This document shows positions 25,171 through 31,940 of a stretch of DNA of 31,940 nucleotides, one piece after another. Origin of the DNA: Dehalococcoidia bacterium UBA1141 (GTDB taxonomy: Bacteria; Chloroflexota; Dehalococcoidia; Lucifugimonadales; UBA3495); assembly GCA_002311385.1 (NCBI GenBank), contig DCAE01000128.1:78028-109967 (forward strand). Direction: 5' to 3'. A program made the translations under genes and the position numbers. The notes beneath the pieces are model-generated. The model had not been told where the DNA came from, made no database searches, and saw nothing but the letters and a program-made list of their open reading frames with translations. Every line of letters begins with the position of its first letter. Position 1 is the stretch's first letter.

Positions 25171-26114
25171 GTTCCGGCTTCGCCTTCGGTTTCGACGTCT
25201 GAGGCAGTATCGTGGCGATGATGCTCGTAGGCGTAGGCCCGGCCGTCGGTATGAACCAATAGGAGATGGGAGCCAAAGGTTTCGCTCAGTACCTGCTCGT
25301 CCAGTATTTCACCTGGAGGCCCGTAGGCAATAAGCGTGCGGTTCAAGCAAGCAGCTTTTCCGCACCATTCGGACACGCATGAAAGGTCGTGGGTGCTGAG
25401 AACTACCGTTTTTCCCTCTGACCGAAGCTCGTCCACCGTATCCAAGAAGCGGTGCTGGGCAGTGGCGTCCAATCCAGCCACAGGTTCATCCAAAAGCAGG
25501 AGCACCGGGTCATTGGCCAAAGCCCTAGCCAGCAGTACCCTCCGCCTTTGGCCTCCGGATAGCTCACCAATCAGCCTTTCTCCCAGGTCGTGCATGCCAA
25601 CCCGCTGCAATGCTGCGTCAGAGGCATCCCGGTCTTCTCGGTTGGTACGACGCAGTAGGCCTCGCCCCGAGTAACGGCCCATCAGAGCCACGTCCCGAAC
25701 CGTAACCGGGAACTCCCAGTCCACATCCTCCATCTGGGGCATATAGCCCACGATGCGGCGCCGAGTTGCTGCTGGCTGGCCCATAACATAAGCGCCGCCC
25801 TTCCAGGGTTTGACCAAGCCCAATATGGCCTTCATCAATGTGGATTTACCCGAGCCGTTTGGCCCAATCACGCCCACGATTTCGCCTTGAGCAACTTTTA
25901 AATTGATGTTTTCCAAGGCAGGATGGCCGTTGTACCCGGTCCAGAGCCCCCGCACTTCCAATGCCAGCTCCTGCGGGTGGGGTTCGGCATAGTCACCGCC
26001 GGACGATAGCTCATATTTGGGAGCTGTCTGGACGTCATCAGGCGGTGCTTGAGTGAGGCTTGTTGACTCGTGACTCAAGGGCTTATTTTGATATTTATCA
26101 GTCGTATCTTTCAT
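25167..26114 (-). CDS. Zn/Mn-type ABC transporter ATPase
   Basis: A 315-aa ATPase (ZnuC/MntA-type). Walker A GPNGSGKS (84-91), signature LSGGQ (185-189), Walker B LLLLDE (205-210) and switch His242 in STHDLS are intact; YMPQMEDVDWEFPVTVRDVALMGRY is typical of the manganese/zinc group. The first 50 residues are polar and longer than usual, so a later start is possible, although ATG 26114 has GGATAA ahead of it. Just upstream CGGATAATCA occurs twice in a row. It is 49 bp after the binding-protein gene. Confidence 0.94.
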   Translation of the reverse strand: MKDTTDKYQNKPLSHESTSLTQAPPDDVQTAPKYELSSGGDYAEPHPQELALEVRGLWTGYNGHPALENINLKVAQGEIVGVIGPNGSGKSTLMKAILGLVKPWKGGAYVMGQPAATRRRIVGYMPQMEDVDWEFPVTVRDVALMGRYSGRGLLRRTNREDRDASDAALQRVGMHDLGERLIGELSGGQRRRVLLARALANDPVLLLLDEPVAGLDATAQHRFLDTVDELRSEGKTVVLSTHDLSCVSEWCGKAACLNRTLIAYGPPGEILDEQVLSETFGSHLLLVHTDGRAYAYEHHRHDTASDVETEGEAGT

Positions 26115-26163
26115 TGATTATCCGTGATTATCCGTTTTTAGCCGTAAATGCGCTTCTGTGCCA

Positions 26164-27087
26164 CTAGCGTAGGTGCTCCGCCACTGTTTGGGCATTTAGG
26201 CGCATCATATCGATATAGCTGGTGGCCTCATTTTCCCCAACGCCTGAATATAAGATTCCCACGGCGATACCCGAGTCCTCTGCCGCCCGGCGGACAACAT
26301 CGGAGCCGAACTGAGGCCCCATGAATATCGCCGGGATTCCCTGACGGTCCAAACGTTCAAGAACTTCCACCACGGCTTGTGGGCTCACTTCGTCGGCGTC
26401 GCTAGCCACGAAGGCGGAGGCCTCCCATCCGTAGCGCTCAGCCAGATGACCGAAAGCGTCGTGGTAGGTTATCAAGTGCCGGAGTTCAGGCTCAACTTGG
26501 CCTAGTATCCGGTTGAGTTCCAAGTCCAATTCCCCCAAAAGGCCGATGTAGTCTTGGGCGTTGGCGTCATATTGACTCTCATGGCCAGGATCGGCGGCAA
26601 CCAAGCCGTCTCGGATGCGCTCCACGTAACTGATAGCAAAGGCTGGGTTCTGCCAGAAGTGGGGATCATCCTCCCCTTGGGTCAGACCCCTAGCCGCAAC
26701 TACTTGGGTCGAGTTTTCCTTCCCGGCGCTATCCAGAACCGGGGCTAAAAAATCATCCAAACCAAATCCATTCAATACGACTACCTGAGCCCGGTTAATT
26801 GCGATGCTATCTTCCGGCGTCGACTGGAATGAATGCACGTCGGCCCCCGGCGGCACCAATGAACGCACTTCAACCAATTCACGGCCGACATTTTTCACCA
26901 TGTCGGCCAACAATGCGGTGGTGGCAACCACCTGCAATTTTCCCCCGCTTTCAGGCGTAGAGGTGGATTGGACTCGGTCGTCGCCGCAGGCCGCCAGAAA
27001 AGCCATGACGAGCATTATTGCGCCTATAAGGCTAGGATTCCCAGCGCCGCTATTGGTTTTTAGGGGTTTTTTTATTCGGTGTATCAA
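26164..27087 (-). CDS. Zn/Mn-binding lipoprotein of ABC transporter
   Basis: A 307-aa cluster A-I solute-binding protein (ZnuA/MntC/TroA group). Basic n-region, hydrophobic stretch and lipobox AFLAACGDD (Cys34) mark it as a lipoprotein. Metal ligands are seen as His85 (GADVHSFQ), His143 (DDPHFWQNP) and His209 (TYHDAFGHLAERYG); the fourth, acidic ligand near residue 280 is not obvious (ILYSGVGENEATSYIDMM). The His-rich loop of Zn-specific ZnuA is absent, so Mn, Zn or Fe are all possible. The start is a TTG at 27087, needed for a complete signal peptide; there is no ribosome site, and the Fur-type operator ends 10 bases upstream. Confidence 0.93.
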   Translation of the reverse strand: MIHRIKKPLKTNSGAGNPSLIGAIMLVMAFLAACGDDRVQSTSTPESGGKLQVVATTALLADMVKNVGRELVEVRSLVPPGADVHSFQSTPEDSIAINRAQVVVLNGFGLDDFLAPVLDSAGKENSTQVVAARGLTQGEDDPHFWQNPAFAISYVERIRDGLVAADPGHESQYDANAQDYIGLLGELDLELNRILGQVEPELRHLITYHDAFGHLAERYGWEASAFVASDADEVSPQAVVEVLERLDRQGIPAIFMGPQFGSDVVRRAAEDSGIAVGILYSGVGENEATSYIDMMRLNAQTVAEHLR

Positions 27088-27096
27088 CAGTAATAG

Positions 27097-27119
27097 TTAA
27101 TGATACTCAGTATCATTAA
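27097..27119. promoter_or_regulatory. Fur-family operator, 23-bp perfect palindrome
   Basis: Arms TTAATGATACT and AGTATCATTAA around one central C. The TGATA..TATCA core and the 7-1-7 layout resemble Fur-family boxes. It overlaps the predicted minus-strand promoter of the metal transporter operon, as expected for repression by the Fur-type protein encoded next to it. Confidence 0.8.
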
Positions 27120-27126
27120 TGGTCAA
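27100..27126 (-). promoter_or_regulatory. Predicted promoter of the Zn/Mn transporter operon
   Basis: On minus, TTGACC (27121-27126) and TATCAT (27100-27105) with a short 15-bp spacer; the -10 lies inside the palindrome. The predicted start is only about 5-8 bases before the TTG start codon, so the mRNA would be almost leaderless. Confidence 0.45.
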
Positions 27127-27136
27127 AAAAAGAGAC

Positions 27137-27601
27137 TTATACGTTTGCCATCTGTGTTTTTTCTGTCTGCGTTTGGGTAGAAATACAATCGCGACAGCGA
27201 CCGTAGACCTCCAGCCAATGGCCGCTCAATTGAAATTCGTGGGCCGATGAAACCTGACGCAACAGGTCTTCGATGTCGCAGCCCAGCAGGTCTTCCGAAG
27301 CGCCGCACTCCACGCACAGGAGATGATGATGGTGACCCCGGTGGCTTAGCTGGTAGTGTAGGTCGCCGTCTTCCAAGAGAACCCGGCACAGCACGCCCGC
27401 TTCCACCAACAACTTGAGGGACCGGTAGACTGTGGCCCGGCCCACTTTGGGAAGCCTCTCCCTGATTTCCTCAGCAGTAAAGTGGCGTTGCTGGGAGGCG
27501 ATGGCATTGGCCACGGCACGGCGCGGCGACGTTGACCGGTAGCCCTGGGCTTCCAGGGAATCCAGCAGCTCCTCGGCCAAGGAAATACCTCTTCGTCTCA
27601 T
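27137..27601 (-). CDS. Fur-family metalloregulator (Zur/PerR/Fur type)
   Basis: A 154-aa Fur-superfamily repressor. Winged helix about 10-85 (YRSTSPRRAVANAI, GRATVYRSLKLLVEAGV), then the dimerisation domain with GHHHHLLCVECG (His90-93, Cys96, Cys99) and GRCRDC (Cys136, Cys139), the two CxxC pairs that hold structural zinc. His121 is a likely sensing ligand. Zinc sensing is the best guess given the ABC-3 transporter next to it, but Mn or peroxide sensing cannot be excluded. ATG 27601 has no ribosome site; a TTG seven codons on has GAGG at good spacing. It ends just 50 bp before the transporter operon, on the same strand. Confidence 0.92.
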   Translation of the reverse strand: MRRRGISLAEELLDSLEAQGYRSTSPRRAVANAIASQQRHFTAEEIRERLPKVGRATVYRSLKLLVEAGVLCRVLLEDGDLHYQLSHRGHHHHLLCVECGASEDLLGCDIEDLLRQVSSAHEFQLSGHWLEVYGRCRDCISTQTQTEKTQMANV

Positions 27602-27624
27602 CGTAAGTAGTACCCGGTGCTAAT

Positions 27625-27638
27625 AATAACTAGTTATT
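27625..27638. promoter_or_regulatory. Possible autoregulatory operator of the Fur-type gene
   Basis: AATAACTAGTTATT, a 14-bp perfect palindrome 24 bp before the Fur-type start, in an AT-rich promoter-like stretch. It resembles AT-rich Zur/PerR boxes but differs from the palindrome before the transporter. Confidence 0.45.
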
Positions 27639-27741
27639 GATACCAAGTCTCTTTAATGATTTGAGTGTATCACCCTCCGGGAATGGAGTCTAGCGTGACT
27701 GGGATTGTGTCGCACGTTTCCTGCCGGTAAAAGGGGCGTCG

Positions 27742-27851
27742 CCTCAAATCTGTCGTTCTGAGGAGTGAAGCGACGAAGAACCTCTTGGCCCAGACGTAAA
27801 GATTCTTCGCTCCACTCAGAATGACATGGCAAAGGAGACTCTTGGGGCAAA
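27742..27851. repeat. Dispersed MITE-like inverted repeat, copy B
   Basis: The core runs 27752-27825, the same 74-bp length and orientation as copy A at 8974-9047, with arms GTCGTTCTGAGGAGTGA and CACTCAGAATGAC and the inner pair CGACGAAGAA/GATTCTTCGC. The flanks CTCAAA and GGAGACTCTTGGGGCAAA are shared too. Confidence 0.8.
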
Positions 27852-27979
27852 CACGTAAGGAGAGGAATTAACGGGCAGGTTATACCGTTATTGCCCTGAC
27901 GACCGACTGTAGTCAGCCTTCTAAGGGGGGCGGGCCGCAACGAATCATGATCGTTAGACGACTCATCGATTAATTGATG

Positions 27980-28891
27980 TTACTTGTACCAGGAATCTCC
28001 GGCGGGTGGCCAGGGATTGTCCGACACCAAGACCTGGGATAACTGGGTGAATGCGCCCTTCATAGCGCTGGGGTGCAGCCAGATGCTGTTGAATCCCAGG
28101 TTTACGTAGTTTTCGGTCTGCCTGGACGATGTGTAGCGAATGCCCAGCTCTTTTAACTCAGCATCGACGGCGAGGGAGTCGTCTATCTCGTAGATGATCA
28201 GGTAGATGCCCTCGCCATATTTCTCCAGAAACCGGGAGGATGGCGCGTCCTCGCCGGTGGGTTGGGCCAATTCGATAAAAGTGTCTCCACCAGCCAGAGG
28301 GAGTACCGCTATTTCCAGTTTCGTGAAGCTGGCCTCGAACCTGGAAGTGGCCTTTAGCCCGAACATTTCTCCCCACTTGCGAATGGCCTCATCCAAGTCT
28401 TTAACCAATATCGCTACCTGACGGAGTTGGCGGGTCTTGGGCTGGTGGTCGATTCTTTGCCAGTTGGGGCCAGCGGCTGGCCAAGGATTGCCTGTCTGGG
28501 GCGATTCTATGATTTCCAGGAAAGCGCCGTTCGCCGCAGATGGGTGGATGAAAGCAGAGCGCTGCCCACCTTCCTCAGTTTCTCCGGTGATTCGGACGTC
28601 CAAGGATCTCAAGTGGGTAATCAGTTGGTCGTATTTGTTGGACTCGAATATCAGTAGATAGGGCGCTTCCCCTCGCCGCTCCAGAAAGCGGCCACCGGAG
28701 GTATCGGCGGAGGTAGGTTGCAATAATTCGACGAAGGTTCCGTTTCCAGCGGGCAGCACCATGTTCTTGAGTCCGTGTTGGGACAGGTCCTCTGAGAAAC
28801 AGGATTCCATTCCCAAGGCGCTACGGTACAACTCATGGCCTTCTTCCAAGTCTCGGACCATAAACGCGACCTGTCTTAATCTCTCCAACAT
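27980..28891 (-). CDS. Tandem VOC (glyoxalase-like) domain protein
   Basis: A 303-aa protein with two homologous vicinal-oxygen-chelate domains, about 1-130 (RLRQVAFMVRDLEEGHELYRSALGM...) and 145-300 (RQLRQVAILVKDLDEAIRKWGEMFGL...), each ending in a PSAxxGAF(T/L) block. VOC enzymes bind a divalent metal and include epimerases, lyases and dioxygenases. The usual first-strand His ligand is Gln in both domains (RQVA), and the second His region reads PYLLIFE/IYLIIYE, so the metal set is atypical, while FVELLQP and FIELAQP keep the Glu. Methylmalonyl-CoA epimerase-like proteins come to mind, but the function is open. The frame opens at GTG 28900; ATG 28891 with AGGTG ahead is preferred. Confidence 0.85.
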   Translation of the reverse strand: MLERLRQVAFMVRDLEEGHELYRSALGMESCFSEDLSQHGLKNMVLPAGNGTFVELLQPTSADTSGGRFLERRGEAPYLLIFESNKYDQLITHLRSLDVRITGETEEGGQRSAFIHPSAANGAFLEIIESPQTGNPWPAAGPNWQRIDHQPKTRQLRQVAILVKDLDEAIRKWGEMFGLKATSRFEASFTKLEIAVLPLAGGDTFIELAQPTGEDAPSSRFLEKYGEGIYLIIYEIDDSLAVDAELKELGIRYTSSRQTENYVNLGFNSIWLHPSAMKGAFTQLSQVLVSDNPWPPAGDSWYK

Positions 28892-28970
28892 GGCAAGCAC
28901 CTAGCTATGGAATCTATGATCTGCGGTCAAACTTGCAGCAGGCCCAAAATAGGCCTCGGTGTATCAAGCC

Positions 28971-29080
28971 CATCATAGTCATTCCGGCCCCATCACAGTC
29001 ATTCCGGCGCAGGCCGGAATCCAGAAATCGTCTAGATGCAGCAATTTTCTGGACACCGGACTCAGCCGGTGAGACGGACT
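28971..29080. repeat. GTCATTCCGGC-type intergenic repeat with hairpins
   Basis: Two adjacent 20-bp units (CATCATAGTCATTCCGGCCC, CATCACAGTCATTCCGGCGC), then hairpin ATTCCGGC-GCAG-GCCGGAAT (29001-29020) and a second hairpin CACCGG/CCGGTG (29054-29071). This belongs to the GTCATTCC..GGAATCCAG family of dispersed bacterial repeats; its minus-strand translation gives the familiar spurious FLDSGLRRND peptide. It fills the space between the VOC and hotdog genes. Confidence 0.75.
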
Positions 29081-29183
29081 GGATTATTAATTTCTTGTTG
29101 AAAGTAGTCAGTTGAAAGTAATCGGTCGAAAGTAATCGGCGCAGAAAGAAAACCCCGCTCATACTGGGTAATTGAAAAAGTGG

Positions 29184-29609
29184 TTAATCAGCACTGCTGG
29201 GCAATGCGATTATCGCCTTGCCGCCCACGTATCTCTCGCCTTCGGCTCCCGTGAGCATCACGTCGCACTCAACCAGGTTCTCCCCATCTTCCTGCCTGGT
29301 ATCGGTCACGGTGGCGGTAACGGTGAGGGGTTTGTGGTGAGGCACGGGCTGGCGAAAAACCACATCCAGGTCCTTCAAAGCGCCAGCGCCCGCCCAGTCG
29401 GTCAAAAGACGGGTCATGATGGCCATGGCCATGATACCTGGCACTATGGGTCCGGGAAGTCCTACCTTGGTAGCTGATTCGGAATCGGTGAACCGGTTGG
29501 GCTTACGGTTCTCCCACACCTGGCAAAATGCTTCGACGCCGTCGTCTGTGGCTTCAGTTTCCATGGGGCCGATTTCGTCCCCAAGCTCTACATCTTCAAA
29601 ATCGGGCAA
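29184..29609 (-). CDS. MaoC-like hotdog dehydratase protein
   Basis: A 141-aa hotdog-fold protein of the MaoC-like dehydratase family, with the core EAFCQVWENRKPNRFTDSESATKVGLPGPIVPGIMAMAIMTRLLTDWAG and VFRQPVPHHKPLTVTATVTD. In active enzymes the sequence GDxNPIHxD supplies Asp and His; here it reads WENRKPNRFTD, so the usual catalytic pair is missing. It probably works with the other hotdog protein encoded 68 bp upstream as the two halves of a hydratase acting on a CoA thioester. The start is TTG 29609 with a good GGGAG seven bases ahead. Confidence 0.82.
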   Translation of the reverse strand: MPDFEDVELGDEIGPMETEATDDGVEAFCQVWENRKPNRFTDSESATKVGLPGPIVPGIMAMAIMTRLLTDWAGAGALKDLDVVFRQPVPHHKPLTVTATVTDTRQEDGENLVECDVMLTGAEGERYVGGKAIIALPSSAD

Positions 29610-29677
29610 TTCTAAGCTCCCTGTCCTCTTTCAGCATTGATACCGGCTTGCCCAAACGCCGCCGGCGCGAGCAAACG

Positions 29678-30127
29678 TCACTCCTTGACGGCGAAGGATT
29701 CTTGAACGTCGGCAACGACTTCGCCGTGTTGGTTCCGGAAGGTTGTCTCCCAGACCACGAAAACCATGGTGCCGCTTCTACCGGTCTTGGGATACACATC
29801 TTTCAAGTGAGACGAGGCGGTCACTTGGTCTCCGGCTACGATGTCCCCTCTGGGCTGTACCCGCTGCCCGGCATGGACCTGCATCTTGCCGAAGTCCAGG
29901 TTGATATCGGGCAATTTAACCCGACTCACAAATACGGTGCAAAAGGTTGGTGGAGCCAGCAAGCCCTTGTATCCCGCCGCCAACGCAGCAGCCTCGTCAA
30001 TAAAGACCGGGTTGGTCTCGCTCAGGCTGGCGGTGAATGCCTGGATGAGTTCTGTGGTGACATCGAAGGGGCCAGCCAGATGCTCTTTCCCATAGAGAGA
30101 GCGATCGTATTCAAGTTCCATTACCAT
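29678..30127 (-). CDS. FAS1-like N-terminal hotdog dehydratase subunit
   Basis: A 149-aa hotdog-fold protein like the N-terminal half of MaoC-type dehydratases (FAS1-like dehydratase domain). Typical blocks: YDRSLYGKEHLAGPFDVTTELIQAFTASLSETNPVFIDEAAALAAGYKGLLAPPTF and QVHAGQRVQPRGDIVAGDQVTASSHLKDVYPK. The active-site His position is Phe (NPVFID), as in many non-catalytic N-halves. It likely forms a heterodimer with the next gene's product. The frame opens at TTG 30166; I prefer ATG 30127, which has GGGGG six bases ahead. Confidence 0.84.
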   Translation of the reverse strand: MVMELEYDRSLYGKEHLAGPFDVTTELIQAFTASLSETNPVFIDEAAALAAGYKGLLAPPTFCTVFVSRVKLPDINLDFGKMQVHAGQRVQPRGDIVAGDQVTASSHLKDVYPKTGRSGTMVFVVWETTFRNQHGEVVADVQESFAVKE

Positions 30128-30199
30128 GATTTTCCCCCAGAGTTGAGTTGTTGGTACGGTGGCCAATGCCAGGTCGGCGAGGTAATGAGTAGAAGTGTG

Positions 30200-30859
30200 T
30201 TAAGTTGAGGCGCCTTTTTGGGTATCTTGCAACCATACAGGCTTAAACTGGCCGGAATGAAGGGCCTCAACCAAGTCTTGCTCGGTTGCAATCGTCGCTT
30301 CAAAGTTGGTGAGGCATGTGCCTATGTGGCTGGTCAGGTGGGCATCGCTGCCGCCGGTGCCCAGATATCCGTGTTGGGAACACAAATCGCTGGCCCGTTC
30401 GTTCTCGCCCTGTCGGCTGCCGCCGTTTAGGAGTTCCACTATGCCCACGTCCGGAAAGGATTCTCCCTGCTCCATGTAATCTACCAGGCCGATGCCGAAA
30501 CGTCCCGGATGGGCGGGCAATGCGAATGCCCCGTGGTGACTGGCCGCCTTCATAAGCTCCCGGGCGTCCATCCTAACATCGGCAAAATCAAGCTCTTTGG
30601 TCAACGGTTCTGTCACCCCATAAACCAGGAAATGGCCGAATCGAGTGTCCAATTCCGAGCCTTTCAGCACCAAAACGTTGTACTGCTCGGCCAGAGAAGA
30701 ATAATCCAGGTGGGCGTCAAATTTACGGTGTTCGGTCAAAACGATTCCGTCTACGGTGTTGCCTCTTTTTCGCAGTACCTGAATCCATTTCAAATATTGC
30801 TCCACGGTGGCCCGAGAATCGTCGGAAGAAACCGAGTGGCTATGCATGTCCAAGTACAT
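30200..30859 (-). CDS. PHP-domain metal-dependent phosphoesterase-like protein
   Basis: A 219-aa PHP-domain protein with a multi-metal hydrolase centre: DMHSHSVSSDDS (residues 4-15), LTEHR, GSELDTRFGHFLVYG, LPAHPGRFG and GGSDAHL supply the His/Asp/Glu ligands in the family order. Stand-alone PHP proteins include histidinol phosphatase, nucleoside 3',5'-bisphosphate phosphatase and hydrolases of unknown substrate; this one is not further assignable. The frame extends upstream to a TTG at 31015, but those 52 residues look non-family, so the ATG at 30859, just before the first metal motif, is chosen; its ribosome site is weak. Confidence 0.85.
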   Translation of the reverse strand: MYLDMHSHSVSSDDSRATVEQYLKWIQVLRKRGNTVDGIVLTEHRKFDAHLDYSSLAEQYNVLVLKGSELDTRFGHFLVYGVTEPLTKELDFADVRMDARELMKAASHHGAFALPAHPGRFGIGLVDYMEQGESFPDVGIVELLNGGSRQGENERASDLCSQHGYLGTGGSDAHLTSHIGTCLTNFEATIATEQDLVEALHSGQFKPVWLQDTQKGAST

Positions 30860-31118
30860 GTTTCCGAGGTGCCTCCAAAAAGGGACTGTTTTTGTCGATT
30901 GAGTTGTTGCCGTGTTCCCGGAGTGCTCAAAATGCAACACGGGACAGCATTCATGTGCGTCAAGAAGCGGTTGTGCCGCTGGCATCATCATAAATGCTGG
31001 CGGCAGAATCATCAACCGCCTTGGCGGATTTCGACGGTGGAGCCGAGACTATGAAGCGAGGATTGATGCAGCCAAGTTGCGTGAATTCCGGAGGGAATAA
31101 TCGGGCTGAAAAGGGCGC

Positions 31119-31649
31119 TCAGGTATCGGGATGAAGCTTTTTTTGTTCGGCTTGAAGAACATCTATGTCTTCCCGGTAGCGATCAAAAATCTGAGGAACA
31201 TCCCAGCTTTGCAAGCCGGAATAGGTGTCTATCTGAGAACGGTGGTGCACCTCATGCTCCAGCATCATCATTAGTATTCGCCACCCGCTGACCGTTCCAT
31301 CGGTGTCAATCAGGGGAATCCTCCGGTCCAGCCACTCCGGAGACGTCCCTCCGATGCGCCGGTGAAACTCTTGAGCGGAGGCCTCCAAAGTGGGAATCCA
31401 ACTAGCCTGGCTGTCGGTGATGGGGTTTTCCCAATCGTATATCCAGCCTTCGTCCCGGTAGGCTTTGGCGAAGTAGAGACGAGATTCGGCCATGTGGGCC
31501 ACGATTTGGGCGATGCTCCAGGATTTTTCCCCTTCGCCCACAGGCGGCGCCCAGTTTTCGGCAGCCGAGGGCAGAGCTTGGATGTCGCGAAGAGACCGGC
31601 GGTGCACCGAATCGAAGTAGCGAAGGAAAGAATCGGGGTCGGTAATCAT
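31119..31649 (-). CDS. DinB-family protein
   Basis: A 176-aa four-helix-bundle DinB/YfiT-like protein. The metal His triad is visible: His52 in VAHMAES and His132 and His136 in HEVHHRSQI. SWSIAQIVAHMAES and RILMMMLEHEVHHRSQIDTYSGLQ are family hallmarks. Members are metal-dependent thiol or DNA-damage-associated enzymes of mostly unknown substrate (bacillithiol/mycothiol transferases among them). ATG 31649 has only a distant GAGG. It stands between the PHP gene and rnpB, all on minus. Confidence 0.88.
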   Translation of the reverse strand: MITDPDSFLRYFDSVHRRSLRDIQALPSAAENWAPPVGEGEKSWSIAQIVAHMAESRLYFAKAYRDEGWIYDWENPITDSQASWIPTLEASAQEFHRRIGGTSPEWLDRRIPLIDTDGTVSGWRILMMMLEHEVHHRSQIDTYSGLQSWDVPQIFDRYREDIDVLQAEQKKLHPDT

Positions 31650-31754
31650 AACTTTTGCCGCCTCTTATTTAACCGGTGAAATTGGAATTATCGGCGAATT
31701 GTGGCCTGATGCGCTAACACGACCAGTTCACGGTCGCGGACTGCAGAGAGCCTC

Positions 31755-31940
31755 GCAGGCCTGTAAGCCGGGTTCTGTATCCCGACTAAGTCGGGACGGT
31801 GACCATCTATCTAGCCTAACCAACCCTCAATAAATGGGAGTTAGTCTCCCGCCATGGGCGGAACGATGTTGCCATCGAGGTCAAGCAGCCAACCCGGGGA
31901 CGAGCCGGGCACCCATAGTCCCCCTATTTGGCCTTGCTCC
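31755..31940 (-). ncRNA. rnpB: RNase P RNA, 3' part (continues past the window)
   Basis: Read on minus, GGAGCAAGGCCAAATAGGGG, then GGTTAGGCTAGATAGATGGTCACC, then ACAGAACCCGGCTTACAGG are the conserved blocks of the 3' half of bacterial RNase P RNA, the ribozyme that trims tRNA 5' ends. The 5' half lies beyond base 31940. The 3' end near 31755 is approximate; no clear terminator hairpin with T-tract follows. Confidence 0.92.

Larger units (their letters stand above)
27602..27979. other. Intergenic region with repeat element
   Basis: No credible gene. It holds a palindrome near the Fur-type gene, a dispersed MITE-like copy (both listed), and otherwise unremarkable sequence. The small frames here arise from the repeat. 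Confidence 0.6.

Noticed and set aside
27653..27940. 95-codon minus-strand frame
   Set aside because: It runs through the MITE-like repeat and has no ribosome site; translated repeat.
28914..29162. 82-codon minus-strand frame with FLDSGLRRND
   Set aside because: Well-known spurious translation of a dispersed intergenic repeat.
30860..31015. 52-residue N-terminal extension of the PHP protein
   Set aside because: Low-complexity, Met-rich and non-family sequence; the ATG at 30859 just before the metal motif is more likely.
30912..31100. 62-codon plus-strand frame with CSKCNTGQHSC, zinc-ribbon-like
   Set aside because: GTG start without ribosome site, overlaps the leader region of the PHP gene, and resembles no family beyond the cysteines.
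1..31940. CRISPR array, prophage, integron or transposase
   Set aside because: No regularly spaced identical repeats with spacers, and no phage, integrase or transposase protein motifs were found on either strand.

Overview
The window reads as a stretch of bacterial chromosome of moderate GC, most likely from an uncultured Chloroflexota lineage (SAR202 or Dehalococcoidia type). This is an inference from gene content: split ComDE-like thiamine-diphosphate decarboxylase genes, amidases and amidohydrolases, AsnRS together with GatCA, frequent TTG starts, and dispersed GTCATTC...GAATGAC and GTCATTCCGGC repeats. No phage or transposase genes are present. The last 190 bases are the 3' part of the RNase P RNA gene.

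Layout. 1-2.3 kb: a small cupin, an unknown 126-aa protein and a metal-dependent amidohydrolase, all on minus. 2.3-7.8 kb: a ferric-iron ABC transporter (permease and dityrosine binding lipoprotein on minus, ATPase divergent on plus) separated by a 600-bp control region, followed by a DtxR-family regulator. 7.85-10.3 kb: a minus-strand cluster with a strong promoter, holding ComD-like and ComE-like subunits, then a small membrane protein and a second ComE-like subunit with a degenerate cofactor motif. 10.4-14.7 kb: asnS, an HxlR regulator facing a 71-aa unknown gene with a near-consensus promoter, and gatC-gatA. 14.85-15.9 kb: a cation diffusion facilitator gene interrupted by two in-frame TAG codons. 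16.2-18.4 kb: an MFS transporter and an SDR dehydrogenase. 18.7-22.7 kb: a very long surface protein with a type IV pilin leader and cadherin-like repeats, cut by one in-frame TGA before a last domain. 22.9-24.3 kb: an amidase. 24.3-27.6 kb: a Zn/Mn-type ABC transporter operon and a Fur-family regulator with a 23-bp palindromic operator. 27.6-31.7 kb: repeats, a double VOC protein, two hotdog dehydratase-like proteins, a PHP-domain protein and a DinB-family protein.

How it fits together. Metal homeostasis is the main theme: a Fe(III) importer with a DtxR regulator, a Zn/Mn importer with a Fur regulator, and a (broken or recoded) metal exporter. Metabolic genes (decarboxylase, amidases, SDR, hotdog pair) suggest catabolism of organic acids and amides, but no complete pathway is visible.

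The points most worth a second look are the in-frame stop codons in the CDF and giant pilin-leader genes, the extra degenerate ComE-like subunit with its membrane partner and duplicated translation-start region, the DtxR regulator with Asn and His at its usual metal-ligand positions, and the HxlR/71-aa divergent pair.
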